A stretch of DNA of 62,702 nucleotides from Vreelandella alkaliphila (GTDB lineage: Bacteria; Pseudomonadota; Gammaproteobacteria; Pseudomonadales; Halomonadaceae). Where the stretch lies: contig NZ_JABASV010000016.1 of NCBI RefSeq assembly GCF_016107625.1, forward strand, positions 1 to 62,702. The letters are read 5' to 3'. The notes beneath the pieces are model-generated. The model ran no database searches. It was not told the origin of the DNA and saw nothing but the letters and a program-made list of their open reading frames with translations. Positions 44,357 to 51,991 of this stretch are shown here, in pieces; the first letter of the stretch is position 1; every line of letters starts with the position of its first letter. The translations under genes and the position numbers were made by a program.

Positions 44357-45312
44357 ACGCTAGCCTCCCGTGGCTTGTAATCTGATGCAGCGGCGTCATT
44401 CACTGGCGCCATTTCTAGACGCCCGTCATCTCGCCCCCACCAGTGGGCTACCCCCTCAGCCCAGCCAGTTGGCCCAGTTGCATTTGTTCGATATAACGCG
44501 CTGTTGTGCGGCTCAACGTTAAGAGCGTGGCAACCTCGAATCACTACAGCTTGATCGACAGTTTCCAGCATAGTGATATCGTTTGGGCCATCGCCCAAGC
44601 CCAATGAAAGTGGCGAACTGCCTCGTAACGCAGTAAATCGTTTAATTAGCCACTCTACGGCACCCCCTTTATCAGACAAGCGCCCAATCACATGCCAAAA
44701 GCGGCCCCCTTGCGTGAGCTCAAGGCCATCGCCTTCAAGCGCAATGCGGAACGTTTCAAGTGCGGCTGCATTATCTTCCCAAATAAGTGGCTCACTCCCC
44801 TCCCGCTGCCGCGCTGCTTTCGCACGGGTTTCATCAAGCCCAGTTAACGCCATTACCTGTTGAAGACTTAAGTCGCCCATTCGAGTAAACCGAACCCCCA
44901 GACGCTTACGCCAAACGTTTAGTCGCGCTTTAATGAAACCACTATCAACTCCGGTGTGTTTAATAACGACGCCATCTCGGCCATTACCAGGGCGATCTAG
45001 ACGCGCATGACACCATCCTGGGGGCAGTCCGATAACGGCACCATTTTCGGCAATAAAGGGGGTCGCCGTTAGCCCAAGGGCTTCTCGTAGGGGAATGAGT
45101 TCAGCGCGAGTTTTACTGGTAACCGGAATGACCGGAACCCCTAGCTGTTTAAGGCGGGCAAGCCAGGGCTTGGCAGGTGAGAAATCATAACTGTGGTGAT
45201 CTAGTAATGAACCGTCCAAGTCGGTGACTACCAAACGCGGTTGAAGCGCTGGGTCTAAGTCGCTTGGTGACTGAGCATCACTGGGCAACGCAGTACGCTT
45301 GTATTCGGTCAT
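44353..45312 (-). CDS. Glucosyl/mannosyl-3-phosphoglycerate phosphatase, HAD family
   Basis: Removes the phosphate from glucosyl-3-phosphoglycerate to release glucosylglycerate. HAD motif I is VVTDLDGSLLDHHSY (D31, D33), motif II PVTSKTRAE, and motif IV GLGDGPNDITML. ENGAVIGLP and ALTGLDETRAKAARQREGSEPL are typical of the mannosyl-3-phosphoglycerate phosphatase (MPGP/YedP) group. The start ATG at 45312 follows GGGTGG; a TTG six codons earlier is less likely. It leads the two-gene operon, and a sigma-54 promoter and NtrC-like site lie upstream. Confidence 0.82.
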   Translation of the reverse strand: MTEYKRTALPSDAQSPSDLDPALQPRLVVTDLDGSLLDHHSYDFSPAKPWLARLKQLGVPVIPVTSKTRAELIPLREALGLTATPFIAENGAVIGLPPGWCHARLDRPGNGRDGVVIKHTGVDSGFIKARLNVWRKRLGVRFTRMGDLSLQQVMALTGLDETRAKAARQREGSEPLIWEDNAAALETFRIALEGDGLELTQGGRFWHVIGRLSDKGGAVEWLIKRFTALRGSSPLSLGLGDGPNDITMLETVDQAVVIRGCHALNVEPHNSALYRTNATGPTGWAEGVAHWWGRDDGRLEMAPVNDAAASDYKPREASV

Positions 45313-45372
45313 AGCACCACCCTTTTGCAATCTTAAAAGTCGTTACACACGTCCACTTTTAGATGAGCAACA

Positions 45373-45390
45373 AAGCAGTTTGTATGCCAA
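45373..45390 (-). promoter_or_regulatory. Sigma-54 promoter of the glucosylglycerate operon
   Basis: On the minus strand TTGGCATACAAACTGCTT (45390 to 45373), with GG at 45388-45387 and GC at 45376-45375, exactly 10 bases between them as sigma-54 requires. Transcription would begin near 45363, about 50 nt before the ATG at 45312. It matches the promoter at 32967-32983 at 14 of 17 positions. Confidence 0.68.
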
Positions 45391-45472
45391 TACAATTTTA
45401 TTTTTAATAATCAAAAATTTAACTCATAAAAAGCAGCCACTTTCTTATGAGACCCAAAACAACGCAACTTCG

Positions 45473-45491
45473 GCGCACCAAAATAGTGCGC
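45473..45491. promoter_or_regulatory. NtrC-like enhancer palindrome
   Basis: GCACCAAAATAGTGC (45475-45489), flanked symmetrically by GC, differs by one base from the core of the NtrC consensus TGCACCAAAATGGTGCA. It lies about 120 bp upstream of the expected sigma-54 start site, the usual enhancer distance. It also lies 32 bp upstream of the -35 box of the divergent candidate small RNA. Confidence 0.65.
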
Positions 45492-45520
45492 GAATAAATT
45501 GAAAAAAATTCGACAAGCCC

Positions 45521-45548
45521 TTGGAAAAAGCTCATAAATAGCTATACT
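45521..45548 (+). promoter_or_regulatory. Sigma-70-type promoter of the candidate small RNA
   Basis: TTGGAA (45521-45526) and TATACT (45543-45548) are separated by 16 bp. The -10 is good and the -35 fair. The expected start is about 45555. Confidence 0.55.
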
Positions 45549-45554
45549 GAAATT

Positions 45555-45650
45555 GTACTCACTGGCAACCTTGTACACCCCTCACCTGATGCCAGTGGGC
45601 TGCAGTGAGCCAAGCCCTTTCATGCCCGCCTCCCCCGGCGGGTTTTTTTT
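45555..45650 (+). ncRNA. Candidate orphan small RNA
   Basis: About 96 nt between a promoter-like sequence (45521-45548) and a strong terminator ending in eight T. No start codon with a ribosome binding site or sizeable frame is inside. CACTGGC (45560-45566) can pair with GCCAGTG (45591-45597), while the overlapping CTCACTG (45558-45564) can instead pair with CAGTGAG (45603-45609), so two folds compete. I do not recognise it as 6S, 4.5S, tmRNA, RsmY/Z, PrrF, Spot 42 or CrcZ. Neighbouring genes both lie on the other strand, so the terminator has no other plus-strand transcript to serve. Confidence 0.5.
45625..45650 (+). terminator. Rho-independent terminator of the candidate small RNA
   Basis: CCCGCC (45625-45630) / GGCGGG (45637-45642) followed by eight T (45643-45650). 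It is plus-strand only; the other strand reads CATGAAAGG after the stem. It lies 10 bp from the stop of the minus-strand MotB-like gene. Confidence 0.85.
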
Positions 45651-45660
45651 GACTTACCCC

Positions 45661-46686
45661 CTAGTCCACATGAATAACCACCTCAACGCGACGATTTCGC
45701 GCTCGCCCTTCGACAGTATCGTTATCTTCTAGCGGCTGAGTTGCGGCTAGTCCAACGGCTCGCAAACGCTCTGGAGCAACCCCTGCGGCTTCAAGTGCCT
45801 CAACGATCGCAATCGCCCGCGCACTTGAAAGCGCCCAGTTGGACGAAAACTCTGGGGTATTGATAGATTGGCTATCGGAGTGTCCCTCTACCCACACTTC
45901 CCCCTCGAAGCGCTGGATGGTATCCATCAATGATCCTACTAACGATGAGCCACCTTCTGTCAACTGAGCATCGGCAGAGGGAAATAGCAACCGATCTTGT
46001 ACACGCAGGCTGATACCTTCAGCGACTCGGGAAACTTCAACGCCTTCCAGGTTAGGTAGGTACGTCGAAGCCTCCACACGCTCAGACAATCTCTCATCAA
46101 GTGCTAATGCGCTATTAATCGCCACGTCAGATACTTTTTGTACATTGATAGGTGGACGGTCGGTGAGCACTACCATGTAATCGGCCAACGGCGAAACAGA
46201 CTGACGCTCATCGGTGGGCAGTAGCAACTGCGGAAGCCTACTATTGGCAGTCGATGGCTGGGTATCTATCGATACTTCTTCAATCCGCGCCAATAAAGGA
46301 GGCACCTCCACAACAGCAGTGCGAGCTTTAGGCAACCCTGCCACACCCAACGCAGCGCTAATCGCAAACGGGCTGAGCGTATCACTGCTAGGTGATACGC
46401 CGAGTACTGTGCGCTGCTGACGGGCTTCAGCAAGCGCATCCGGCAGGGGTATTTCTCTAGCAGGTGACGACTCATAGCCGTACTCATCGGCTGTTTCTTG
46501 CTGAAACAATGATGGGCTTGTCACATTAGCCGCAGCAATAATAATAACGAACAGGGCTACCAGTAGCGTCATAATGTCAATATAGCTAATCATCCAACCG
46601 CTATTACTTTCATCTTCTGGATAAGCGGTTAGCAATGAATCATGACGCGGACCAGCGCGATGGTCTTCAAGCATGGGGGGGTTCAC
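45661..46686 (-). CDS. MotB-like protein with C-terminal OmpA peptidoglycan-binding domain
   Basis: Resembles a flagellar stator subunit. A single N-terminal TM segment (WMISYIDIMTLLVALFVIIIAA, about 31-52) holds Asp37, matching the proton-binding aspartate of MotB. A linker of about 150 residues without clear folds follows. The OmpA-like domain is at about 220-341 (VWVEGHSDSQSINTPEFSSNWALS, RNRRVEVVIHV). No motA-like gene is adjacent. The GTG/ATG start is unclear: no good ribosome binding site precedes 46686 or the ATG at 46674. It is divergent from a lipoprotein gene. Alternatives are a stator for a motor encoded elsewhere or a general envelope anchor. Confidence 0.75.
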   Translation of the reverse strand: MNPPMLEDHRAGPRHDSLLTAYPEDESNSGWMISYIDIMTLLVALFVIIIAAANVTSPSLFQQETADEYGYESSPAREIPLPDALAEARQQRTVLGVSPSSDTLSPFAISAALGVAGLPKARTAVVEVPPLLARIEEVSIDTQPSTANSRLPQLLLPTDERQSVSPLADYMVVLTDRPPINVQKVSDVAINSALALDERLSERVEASTYLPNLEGVEVSRVAEGISLRVQDRLLFPSADAQLTEGGSSLVGSLMDTIQRFEGEVWVEGHSDSQSINTPEFSSNWALSSARAIAIVEALEAAGVAPERLRAVGLAATQPLEDNDTVEGRARNRRVEVVIHVD

Positions 46687-46777
46687 TCATTCAAGTTTTT
46701 AACCTCGTGGCCGATCTAGGGTAAGCGTGGCAAACTAGTCTATCAAAAGCCGTTTCGTAGCGAGAAGGAACAATCAG

Positions 46778-47557
46778 GTGCGCACCCGACCTATGTCATC
46801 AAGAGCTCATTCATTAAGCACTGAGCCATCATCGACCCAATCGTCCATTGGCCGACTATTTCGCCCTGTCGGCATTGGACTGGCGAGCCTGATGCTAAGC
46901 GGCTGCTTTTATGCCAATACATCGCAGGCTCCCATTGCGACTACCTATCCTTATAGTGAGCAGCAGCGCATGCAAGCGGCCCAGCACTGGGAAGTGCTAG
47001 CCCAACACGAAGCAGCAGGCATTCTTCGCAATGAACGGGTTCGCTTTAGGGATCTCCATATCCCAGCACAAGAGCATACGTCAGTTAGCGCCTATTACGG
47101 TGGCGAATTTGAACGTGGCTTTCGCACGCTATTAACAAGCGAACTGGTGTCACGCGGGGGAAGCGTGATGACGCAACCCAACACTGGCGGTGCCACCGTT
47201 CAAGTGGACGTAGAAGTTGTTGAGCATCGTGACCGCGGCTATATACGCCCACCGTTTGGTGCATACACCGCCCTTGCCGGTGGCGTGACCGTGGCTAGCA
47301 TGGCACTAGGAAACTGGAGCGAGCCTGCGCTTGCATTAATTCCCGCTGCGATGGTGGCAGATACGACCAGCGGCAGTTGGACTTATGAGGGCAAAGAGGA
47401 GGTTATCATCACTACCCAGATCGTTGATAGTGAACGCATTCTCTACTCCTCTTCTAATATTTATTACATAAATGCTGGTGACCGACGTCACTATGCGCCA
47501 AATCGCGTTCCTCAAGCGCCTGCAACCCCAACTGTTTCTATCACCGATACTTGGTAA
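46778..47557 (+). CDS. Predicted lipoprotein of unknown function
   Basis: 259 residues. A long basic N-terminus leads to a hydrophobic stretch and lipobox LSGC with Cys43 (LASLMLSGCFYANTS). A mixed alpha/beta region follows (FERGFRTLLTSELVSRGGSV, TVQVDVEVVEHRDRGY), then a Gly/Ala hydrophobic stretch near 165-195 (AYTALAGGVTVASMALG). A GTG start has AAGGA eight bases upstream; an ATG five codons later is possible. I do not recognise the family. The next gene is a FlgO-domain lipoprotein 4 bp later, so the two are probably co-expressed, perhaps at the outer membrane. Confidence 0.7.
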   Translation: MRTRPMSSRAHSLSTEPSSTQSSIGRLFRPVGIGLASLMLSGCFYANTSQAPIATTYPYSEQQRMQAAQHWEVLAQHEAAGILRNERVRFRDLHIPAQEHTSVSAYYGGEFERGFRTLLTSELVSRGGSVMTQPNTGGATVQVDVEVVEHRDRGYIRPPFGAYTALAGGVTVASMALGNWSEPALALIPAAMVADTTSGSWTYEGKEEVIITTQIVDSERILYSSSNIYYINAGDRRHYAPNRVPQAPATPTVSITDTW

Positions 47558-47561
47558 TTAC

Positions 47562-48155
47562 ATGCTTTCACTCTCCCACTCTCTGTCTCCACTGCGCGGC
47601 TTAGCAGTTGGTGCACGTCTGCTTATCGTTGCGTTGTTTATGCTGTTTTTGGCTGGCTGCACTGCACTTGGCAATAACAATAGCATGCGAAATGCCGAGC
47701 CTCAGCCAGACCTTTCCGAACTAGCCCATGAAGCCGCCGCGCAAATGGTCGCCAGCAACCCAGACCTTACACGCCATAGCCCGATGATTGCGGCTACCTT
47801 TGTAAGTATTGATAACTTAAGCCAGTCGTCTACGTTTGGCCGTATTAGCTCTGAAATTATGGCGTCCGCCCTCGCACGGCAAGGCATGCAGGTACGCGAA
47901 GTCAAAATGCGTGACAGTATGTTTATTGAAGAAACCGTTGGCGAATTAATTTTATCCCGCCAAGTCCAACGTCTTAGCGCCCAGCACAACGCACGCTCGA
48001 TACTGATGGGTACTTATGCACAAGGCCAGGACTATCTCTATGTGAGTGCACGGGTAGTTCGCGCTGGTGATGCGATGGTTCTTGGCAGCGCTGACTTTAA
48101 GCTGCCGCTGGATAATAACACCCGAAGCTTATTGGAAGGCCAAGGCGGCTGGTAA
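47562..48155 (+). CDS. FlgO-domain outer-membrane lipoprotein
   Basis: 197 residues with lipobox LAGC (MLFLAGCTALGNNN). The body matches the FlgO domain: IAATFVSIDNLSQSSTFGRI, QVREVKMRDSMFIEETVGELILSR and SILMGTYAQGQDYLYVSARVV. In Vibrio, FlgO is an outer-membrane lipoprotein needed for flagellar stability. The ATG at 47562 follows the previous stop by 4 bases, while a longer frame would overlap it by 86 bp. No flagellar structural genes are nearby apart from the MotB-like gene, so a flagellar role here is only suggested. Confidence 0.8.
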   Translation: MLSLSHSLSPLRGLAVGARLLIVALFMLFLAGCTALGNNNSMRNAEPQPDLSELAHEAAAQMVASNPDLTRHSPMIAATFVSIDNLSQSSTFGRISSEIMASALARQGMQVREVKMRDSMFIEETVGELILSRQVQRLSAQHNARSILMGTYAQGQDYLYVSARVVRAGDAMVLGSADFKLPLDNNTRSLLEGQGGW

Positions 48156-48181
48156 TCGATTCACCTCTTGCCGCGACACGA

Positions 48182-48997
48182 ATGAAAAGGATGAACATGC
48201 CCACCCGCACAAGCAAACCACTTATCGTGGCCACTAGTCGCTTGATAAAGCTATGCGCAAACATTACCAAGCTGCTTAGCTATATTTTTCATGCCGTGCT
48301 GCCGAACAAGCGCTTCACGCTGCCAGCCTATGCCGCGCCTTGGCTGGCACCTAAAAATGATTCGACTATTCCACGGATTATTTGGCAGACCAACTTCACT
48401 AATAGAGTGACCCTTCCGGTTTACCTGAACTACTTGTTTAATCGTCTCATGGCTCCTCGTTTCGAATATCGTTTCATGATTACCGAGGCGCGGAGTGACT
48501 TTATTAAAGAAAATTTCGACGACGCTCTATTCACCAGCTATTCAAAGTTACAAATTGGTGCGGCGCAGGCTGACTTTTGGCGCCTCATGGTGCTTTACAA
48601 ATACGGCGGCGTTTATCTCGATATTGACGCACATGCCATCTGGCCGCTTGCCCGCGTTGTGCCTACCGATATTGACGAGCTCTACGTTACGACCCGCAAA
48701 GGTGAGCTGAGCAATTACTTCATCGCCAGCAAACCAGGCAACCCCAACCTACGCAGACTGATTGATCAAGTGCAGCAAAACATTGAAGAGAACACGCTCA
48801 CCAATGTGTTTGAGCTCACAGGTCCTGGCGTATTTATTCAGCTATTAGATCAACGCACCGTACCCACGGTGTCGTATCGCCACGCCTGCAATCAAGGTAA
48901 TTTCACGAACGAGCACTTCCAATACATTGATAAAAAAGCGGGCAAATGGACCAGAGAGCAGAAAAAAGTCAGCATCATTCGCCAAGAAGAGCCTTGA
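48182..48997 (+). CDS. Glycosyltransferase with DXD sugar-binding region (GT32-like)
   Basis: Probably transfers a sugar to a cell-surface glycan. The diagnostic stretch is AAQADFWRLMVLYKYGGVY followed by LDIDAHA, with the metal-binding DID. PRIIWQTNF near residue 64 is typical of capsular and mannosyltransferases of this group. An N-terminal hydrophobic segment (about 20-42) may anchor it. 271 residues. It follows the FlgO-type gene by 26 bp and ends at a bidirectional terminator. Acceptor and sugar are unknown. Confidence 0.8.
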   Translation: MKRMNMPTRTSKPLIVATSRLIKLCANITKLLSYIFHAVLPNKRFTLPAYAAPWLAPKNDSTIPRIIWQTNFTNRVTLPVYLNYLFNRLMAPRFEYRFMITEARSDFIKENFDDALFTSYSKLQIGAAQADFWRLMVLYKYGGVYLDIDAHAIWPLARVVPTDIDELYVTTRKGELSNYFIASKPGNPNLRRLIDQVQQNIEENTLTNVFELTGPGVFIQLLDQRTVPTVSYRHACNQGNFTNEHFQYIDKKAGKWTREQKKVSIIRQEEP

Positions 48998-49021
48998 TCT
49001 TCAGATCGACTTGATGCCAAT

Positions 49022-49057
49022 AAAAAAGCGCTAACCATATAGGTTAGCGCTTTTTTT
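49022..49057. terminator. Bidirectional rho-independent terminator
   Basis: AAAAAAGCGCTAACC (49022-49036) / GGTTAGCGC plus seven T (49042-49057). It serves the glycosyltransferase gene on the plus strand and glyA on the minus strand. Confidence 0.92.
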
Positions 49058-49126
49058 ATCGTTTTTGCTTTATCCCTGTTTGCTTTGCCATGCCACTACT
49101 GTTCGGCCTGGCAAAGCGAGCCAATG

Positions 49127-50392
49127 TTACTTGTAAACAGGGAAGCGGCCACATACTTGGGCCACTTTATCGAGCACTTGGGCTTCGATTGAACTGGTGT
49201 CCTCACCTTTAGCAAGTATATCTAAGATGTCACAAATCCAACCGGCCAGTTGACTGCACTCATCTTCACCGAAACCACGGGTAGTAACGGCAGGCGTACC
49301 AATACGCAAACCAGAGGTCACGAATGGGCTTTGCGGATCGTTAGGCACCGCGTTTTTGTTCACAGTGATGTGAGCGCGGCCCAGAGCGGCGTCTGCATCT
49401 TTACCGGTCACGCCCTGCTTGATCAAAGACAGCAGGAACAGGTGATCTTCAGTACCACCAGACACGATATCGTAACCGCGGTCGATAAACACCTTGGCCA
49501 TCGCCTGGGCGTTTTTAACCACCTGCTGCTGGTAAGCTTTGAATTCAGGCGCCATGGCTTCTTTGAAGCAGACTGCCTTGGCGGCAATAACATGCATCAA
49601 CGGGCCGCCCTGGCCACCAGGGAAGACAGCAGACTGCAGCTTTTTCTCGATATCCGCATCGTTTTCAGCGGAGAGAATAACGCCGCTGCGTGGGCCACGC
49701 AGGGTTTTGTGTGTGGTAGATGTCACGACGTGAGCATGGGGCAGCGGGCTCGGGTAAACGCCTGCAGCAACCAAGCCAGACACGTGCGCCATATCAACCA
49801 GCAAGTAGGCACCTACTTCATCAGCGATCTCACGGAACTTAGCCCAATCGACAATTTGCGAGTAAGCAGAGAAGCCAGCAATGATCATTTTGGGCTTGTG
49901 CTCACGAGCAAGCTCAGCCACCTGATCATAATCAATCAAGCCCTGCTCGTTCAGCCCATACTGAATAGCATTATAGTGCTTGCCAGAGAAGTTAGGCTTG
50001 GCACCATGGGTTAAGTGACCACCGGCATCCAGGCTCATCCCCAAGATGGTGTCACCCGGCTTTACCAGCGCTTGGAAAACCGCGCTATTGGCCTGAGAAC
50101 CAGAGTGAGGCTGAACATTCACGTAGGTCGCGCCGAACAGCTGCTTGGCATAGTCGATCGCAAGATTTTCAGCGATATCAACAAATTCACAGCCACCATA
50201 GTAGCGCTTACCTGGATAGCCTTCGGCGTATTTATTGGTCAGCTGGCTGCCTTGCGCTTCCAGTACGCGGGGGCTGGCGTAGTTTTCAGAAGCAATCAAT
50301 TCAATGTGAGCTTCCTGGCGTGCAACTTCTTTTTGCATCGCGTCAAAAAGCACATCATCGAATCCGGCAATCGTCATATCGCGGCTGAACAT
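49127..50392 (-). CDS. glyA: Serine hydroxymethyltransferase
   Basis: PLP enzyme converting serine and tetrahydrofolate to glycine and methylene-tetrahydrofolate, the main one-carbon source. [48 protein letters not shown] and [16 protein letters not shown] are all present. The PLP lysine is in [14 protein letters not shown]. 421 residues against 417 in E. coli. GAGG lies 9 bases before the ATG. It is monocistronic; a hairpin-forming CCTGACGCG/CGCGTCAGG lies 63-94 bp upstream. Confidence 0.97.
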   Translation of the reverse strand: MFSRDMTIAGFDDVLFDAMQKEVARQEAHIELIASENYASPRVLEAQGSQLTNKYAEGYPGKRYYGGCEFVDIAENLAIDYAKQLFGATYVNVQPHSGSQANSAVFQALVKPGDTILGMSLDAGGHLTHGAKPNFSGKHYNAIQYGLNEQGLIDYDQVAELAREHKPKMIIAGFSAYSQIVDWAKFREIADEVGAYLLVDMAHVSGLVAAGVYPSPLPHAHVVTSTTHKTLRGPRSGVILSAENDADIEKKLQSAVFPGGQGGPLMHVIAAKAVCFKEAMAPEFKAYQQQVVKNAQAMAKVFIDRGYDIVSGGTEDHLFLLSLIKQGVTGKDADAALGRAHITVNKNAVPNDPQSPFVTSGLRIGTPAVTTRGFGEDECSQLAGWICDILDILAKGEDTSSIEAQVLDKVAQVCGRFPVYK

Positions 50393-50454
50393 CGGCGGGA
50401 ACCTCGTTACAAAAGGATCATCATGGGGAAACTAGGGCGCTATCATAACGCAGC

Positions 50455-50486
50455 CTGACGCGACTTTCATCGCATCCGCGTCAGGT
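50455..50486. repeat. Inverted repeat upstream of glyA
   Basis: CCTGACGCG (50455-50463) / CGCGTCAGG (50478-50486), a perfect 9-bp stem with a 14-base loop and no T-tract. It could be an operator, a leader hairpin, or a weak 3' hairpin of the upstream exported-protein gene. Confidence 0.45.
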
Positions 50487-50548
50487 CGTGCATGAGCGTA
50501 TTTCATGTTGATGTCGTCATCAAAAAACTGACTAACTGGTCAACCGCG

Positions 50549-51940
50549 CTACTTTAGCTCAAAGGTGAGCGTAAACCGCTCAGTACTCGCCATCGGGTTC
50601 ATCATGAATTGGTTAAAAGTAAACGGATTGGGCAATGCGACATTGACCGTTAAGGCTTGGGAATGGCCAGCCATAATGTCGACCATCCCGGTCATTAATT
50701 TGGTTATTTGCGAGCCTAACAAGGGCTCAAGCTGACGAGCCTGCCTCAGCGCCATAGAGACTGCTTGCGCTTCGGTAATATTCTCGTGCGCGGCGATCTC
50801 GGTAGTTAATCGCGGCAGCAACCCTTCATCGGTATAAGCCACAACGACCTCACCACCATGCAACGTGGCGGATTCAAACAACGCAGGGTTTTGCATTGCC
50901 TGCTCAATGGAAACGCTTTTTGGCAAACTGATCGGCAAATCAAGGCTGTATTCAATTCCCGCAGCACTACTCAAGCGCACATAGCCATCAGCGATCAAGC
51001 GGTCGGTTTCCCCCTCTTCCGCCCAGCGGGAGTGACTGCGCCCGTCAGCCTGTAACTGACCACTTCCCCCTGTGAGTATTTTGTTAAAGGTTTCGAACTC
51101 TTGTCGTTGCTCGAGTGGCAATAAAGGCAGCAGCCCTCCAATATCAAAAAATGCGCCTTCGAAGCCTGCATCACCCACATAGGAATTGCCTTCTATCCAG
51201 GCGCTATCCAACGCTACACGCCAACCATCCCCGGACAGATTCATGCCATTCAACGCGGCATGTTCCACGCTCTCTTCTCCAGGCGTATCGATTCCGGTTA
51301 GCTGCTCAATGCGCAAATTAGCGAGCGCAAGAACCGAACTAATCCCACTTTCCAAGTCGTTAAAATCGGCACTGACGCCCTGCATATCGAACAAGCCAAT
51401 GGCACTACTGCTGACCTCTTCAAGCATGAGCGTTTCAATGTGCAACTGCCCCTCAAGCGGGGGAGAGTCTAGCTCACTAAAAAACTCATCCGCTGCCTCA
51501 CCCTGTAGGTTTAGCGTGATGTCACGCGCATTCAGCGCCTTCCATACCATGCCTGGCGCACTCATTTCATCAATCGACGGCACTGCTTGCGAAGCGTTAG
51601 GCAATTCAATGGAGGCAACGCTGAGAAAAGGCAATGAGTTACCTGCCTCGCTAATGGCCATACCGTCAATGACTACATTGTCTGGACGATGATAGTCACC
51701 CTCAACGAGGTAACGTTCGATAGTAAACACATCGCCATTCGCATAAGTGATAGCAATATGTTCAGCGACAATAGCGTCAGGCTGCTCATACACTTGGGCA
51801 ACTGTGAATGCGCTCGACTCACTACCTAGCCGCTCACGAAGCTCTGCTTCAAGCTGCTGAGGTGAAGCATTCACCGCACCGGAAAGTAGCAGCAACAAAA
51901 CCCCAGCAGTAAGCTGGCGATGACCTACAGACACAGACAT
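50549..51940 (-). CDS. Exported protein of unknown function
   Basis: 463 residues with a signal peptide (LTAGVLLLLLSGAVNASPQQ, cleavage near 25) and no further TM segment or cysteine. The mature part is acidic and beta-rich, with repeated patterns such as LNARDITLNLQGEAADEFFSEL, HIETLMLEEVSSSAIGLFD and ADGYVRLSSAAGIEYSLDLP. They suggest a long periplasmic beta structure like those of DUF945 or AsmA-type proteins, but I cannot assign a family. AAGGAGG lies 7 bases before the ATG. It lies 51 bp after the YbbP-type permease gene and on the same strand, so may share its transcript. Confidence 0.65.
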   Translation of the reverse strand: MSVSVGHRQLTAGVLLLLLSGAVNASPQQLEAELRERLGSESSAFTVAQVYEQPDAIVAEHIAITYANGDVFTIERYLVEGDYHRPDNVVIDGMAISEAGNSLPFLSVASIELPNASQAVPSIDEMSAPGMVWKALNARDITLNLQGEAADEFFSELDSPPLEGQLHIETLMLEEVSSSAIGLFDMQGVSADFNDLESGISSVLALANLRIEQLTGIDTPGEESVEHAALNGMNLSGDGWRVALDSAWIEGNSYVGDAGFEGAFFDIGGLLPLLPLEQRQEFETFNKILTGGSGQLQADGRSHSRWAEEGETDRLIADGYVRLSSAAGIEYSLDLPISLPKSVSIEQAMQNPALFESATLHGGEVVVAYTDEGLLPRLTTEIAAHENITEAQAVSMALRQARQLEPLLGSQITKLMTGMVDIMAGHSQALTVNVALPNPFTFNQFMMNPMASTERFTLTFELK

Positions 51941-51991
51941 GTCATGACCTCCTTGTGAGAAGCGCTAAGCATAGCACTTGGCAAAGTTTTG

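Noticed and set aside
45585..45612. Sigma-54 promoter on the plus strand inside the small RNA (GG-N10-GC at 45597-45610)
   Set aside because: The -24 half reads TGGGCT, not TGGCA, and transcription would start about 30 bases before the terminator.
49250..50014. 254-codon plus-strand frame antisense to glyA
   Set aside because: glyA is unmistakable on the other strand; the antisense product has no domain and unusual composition.
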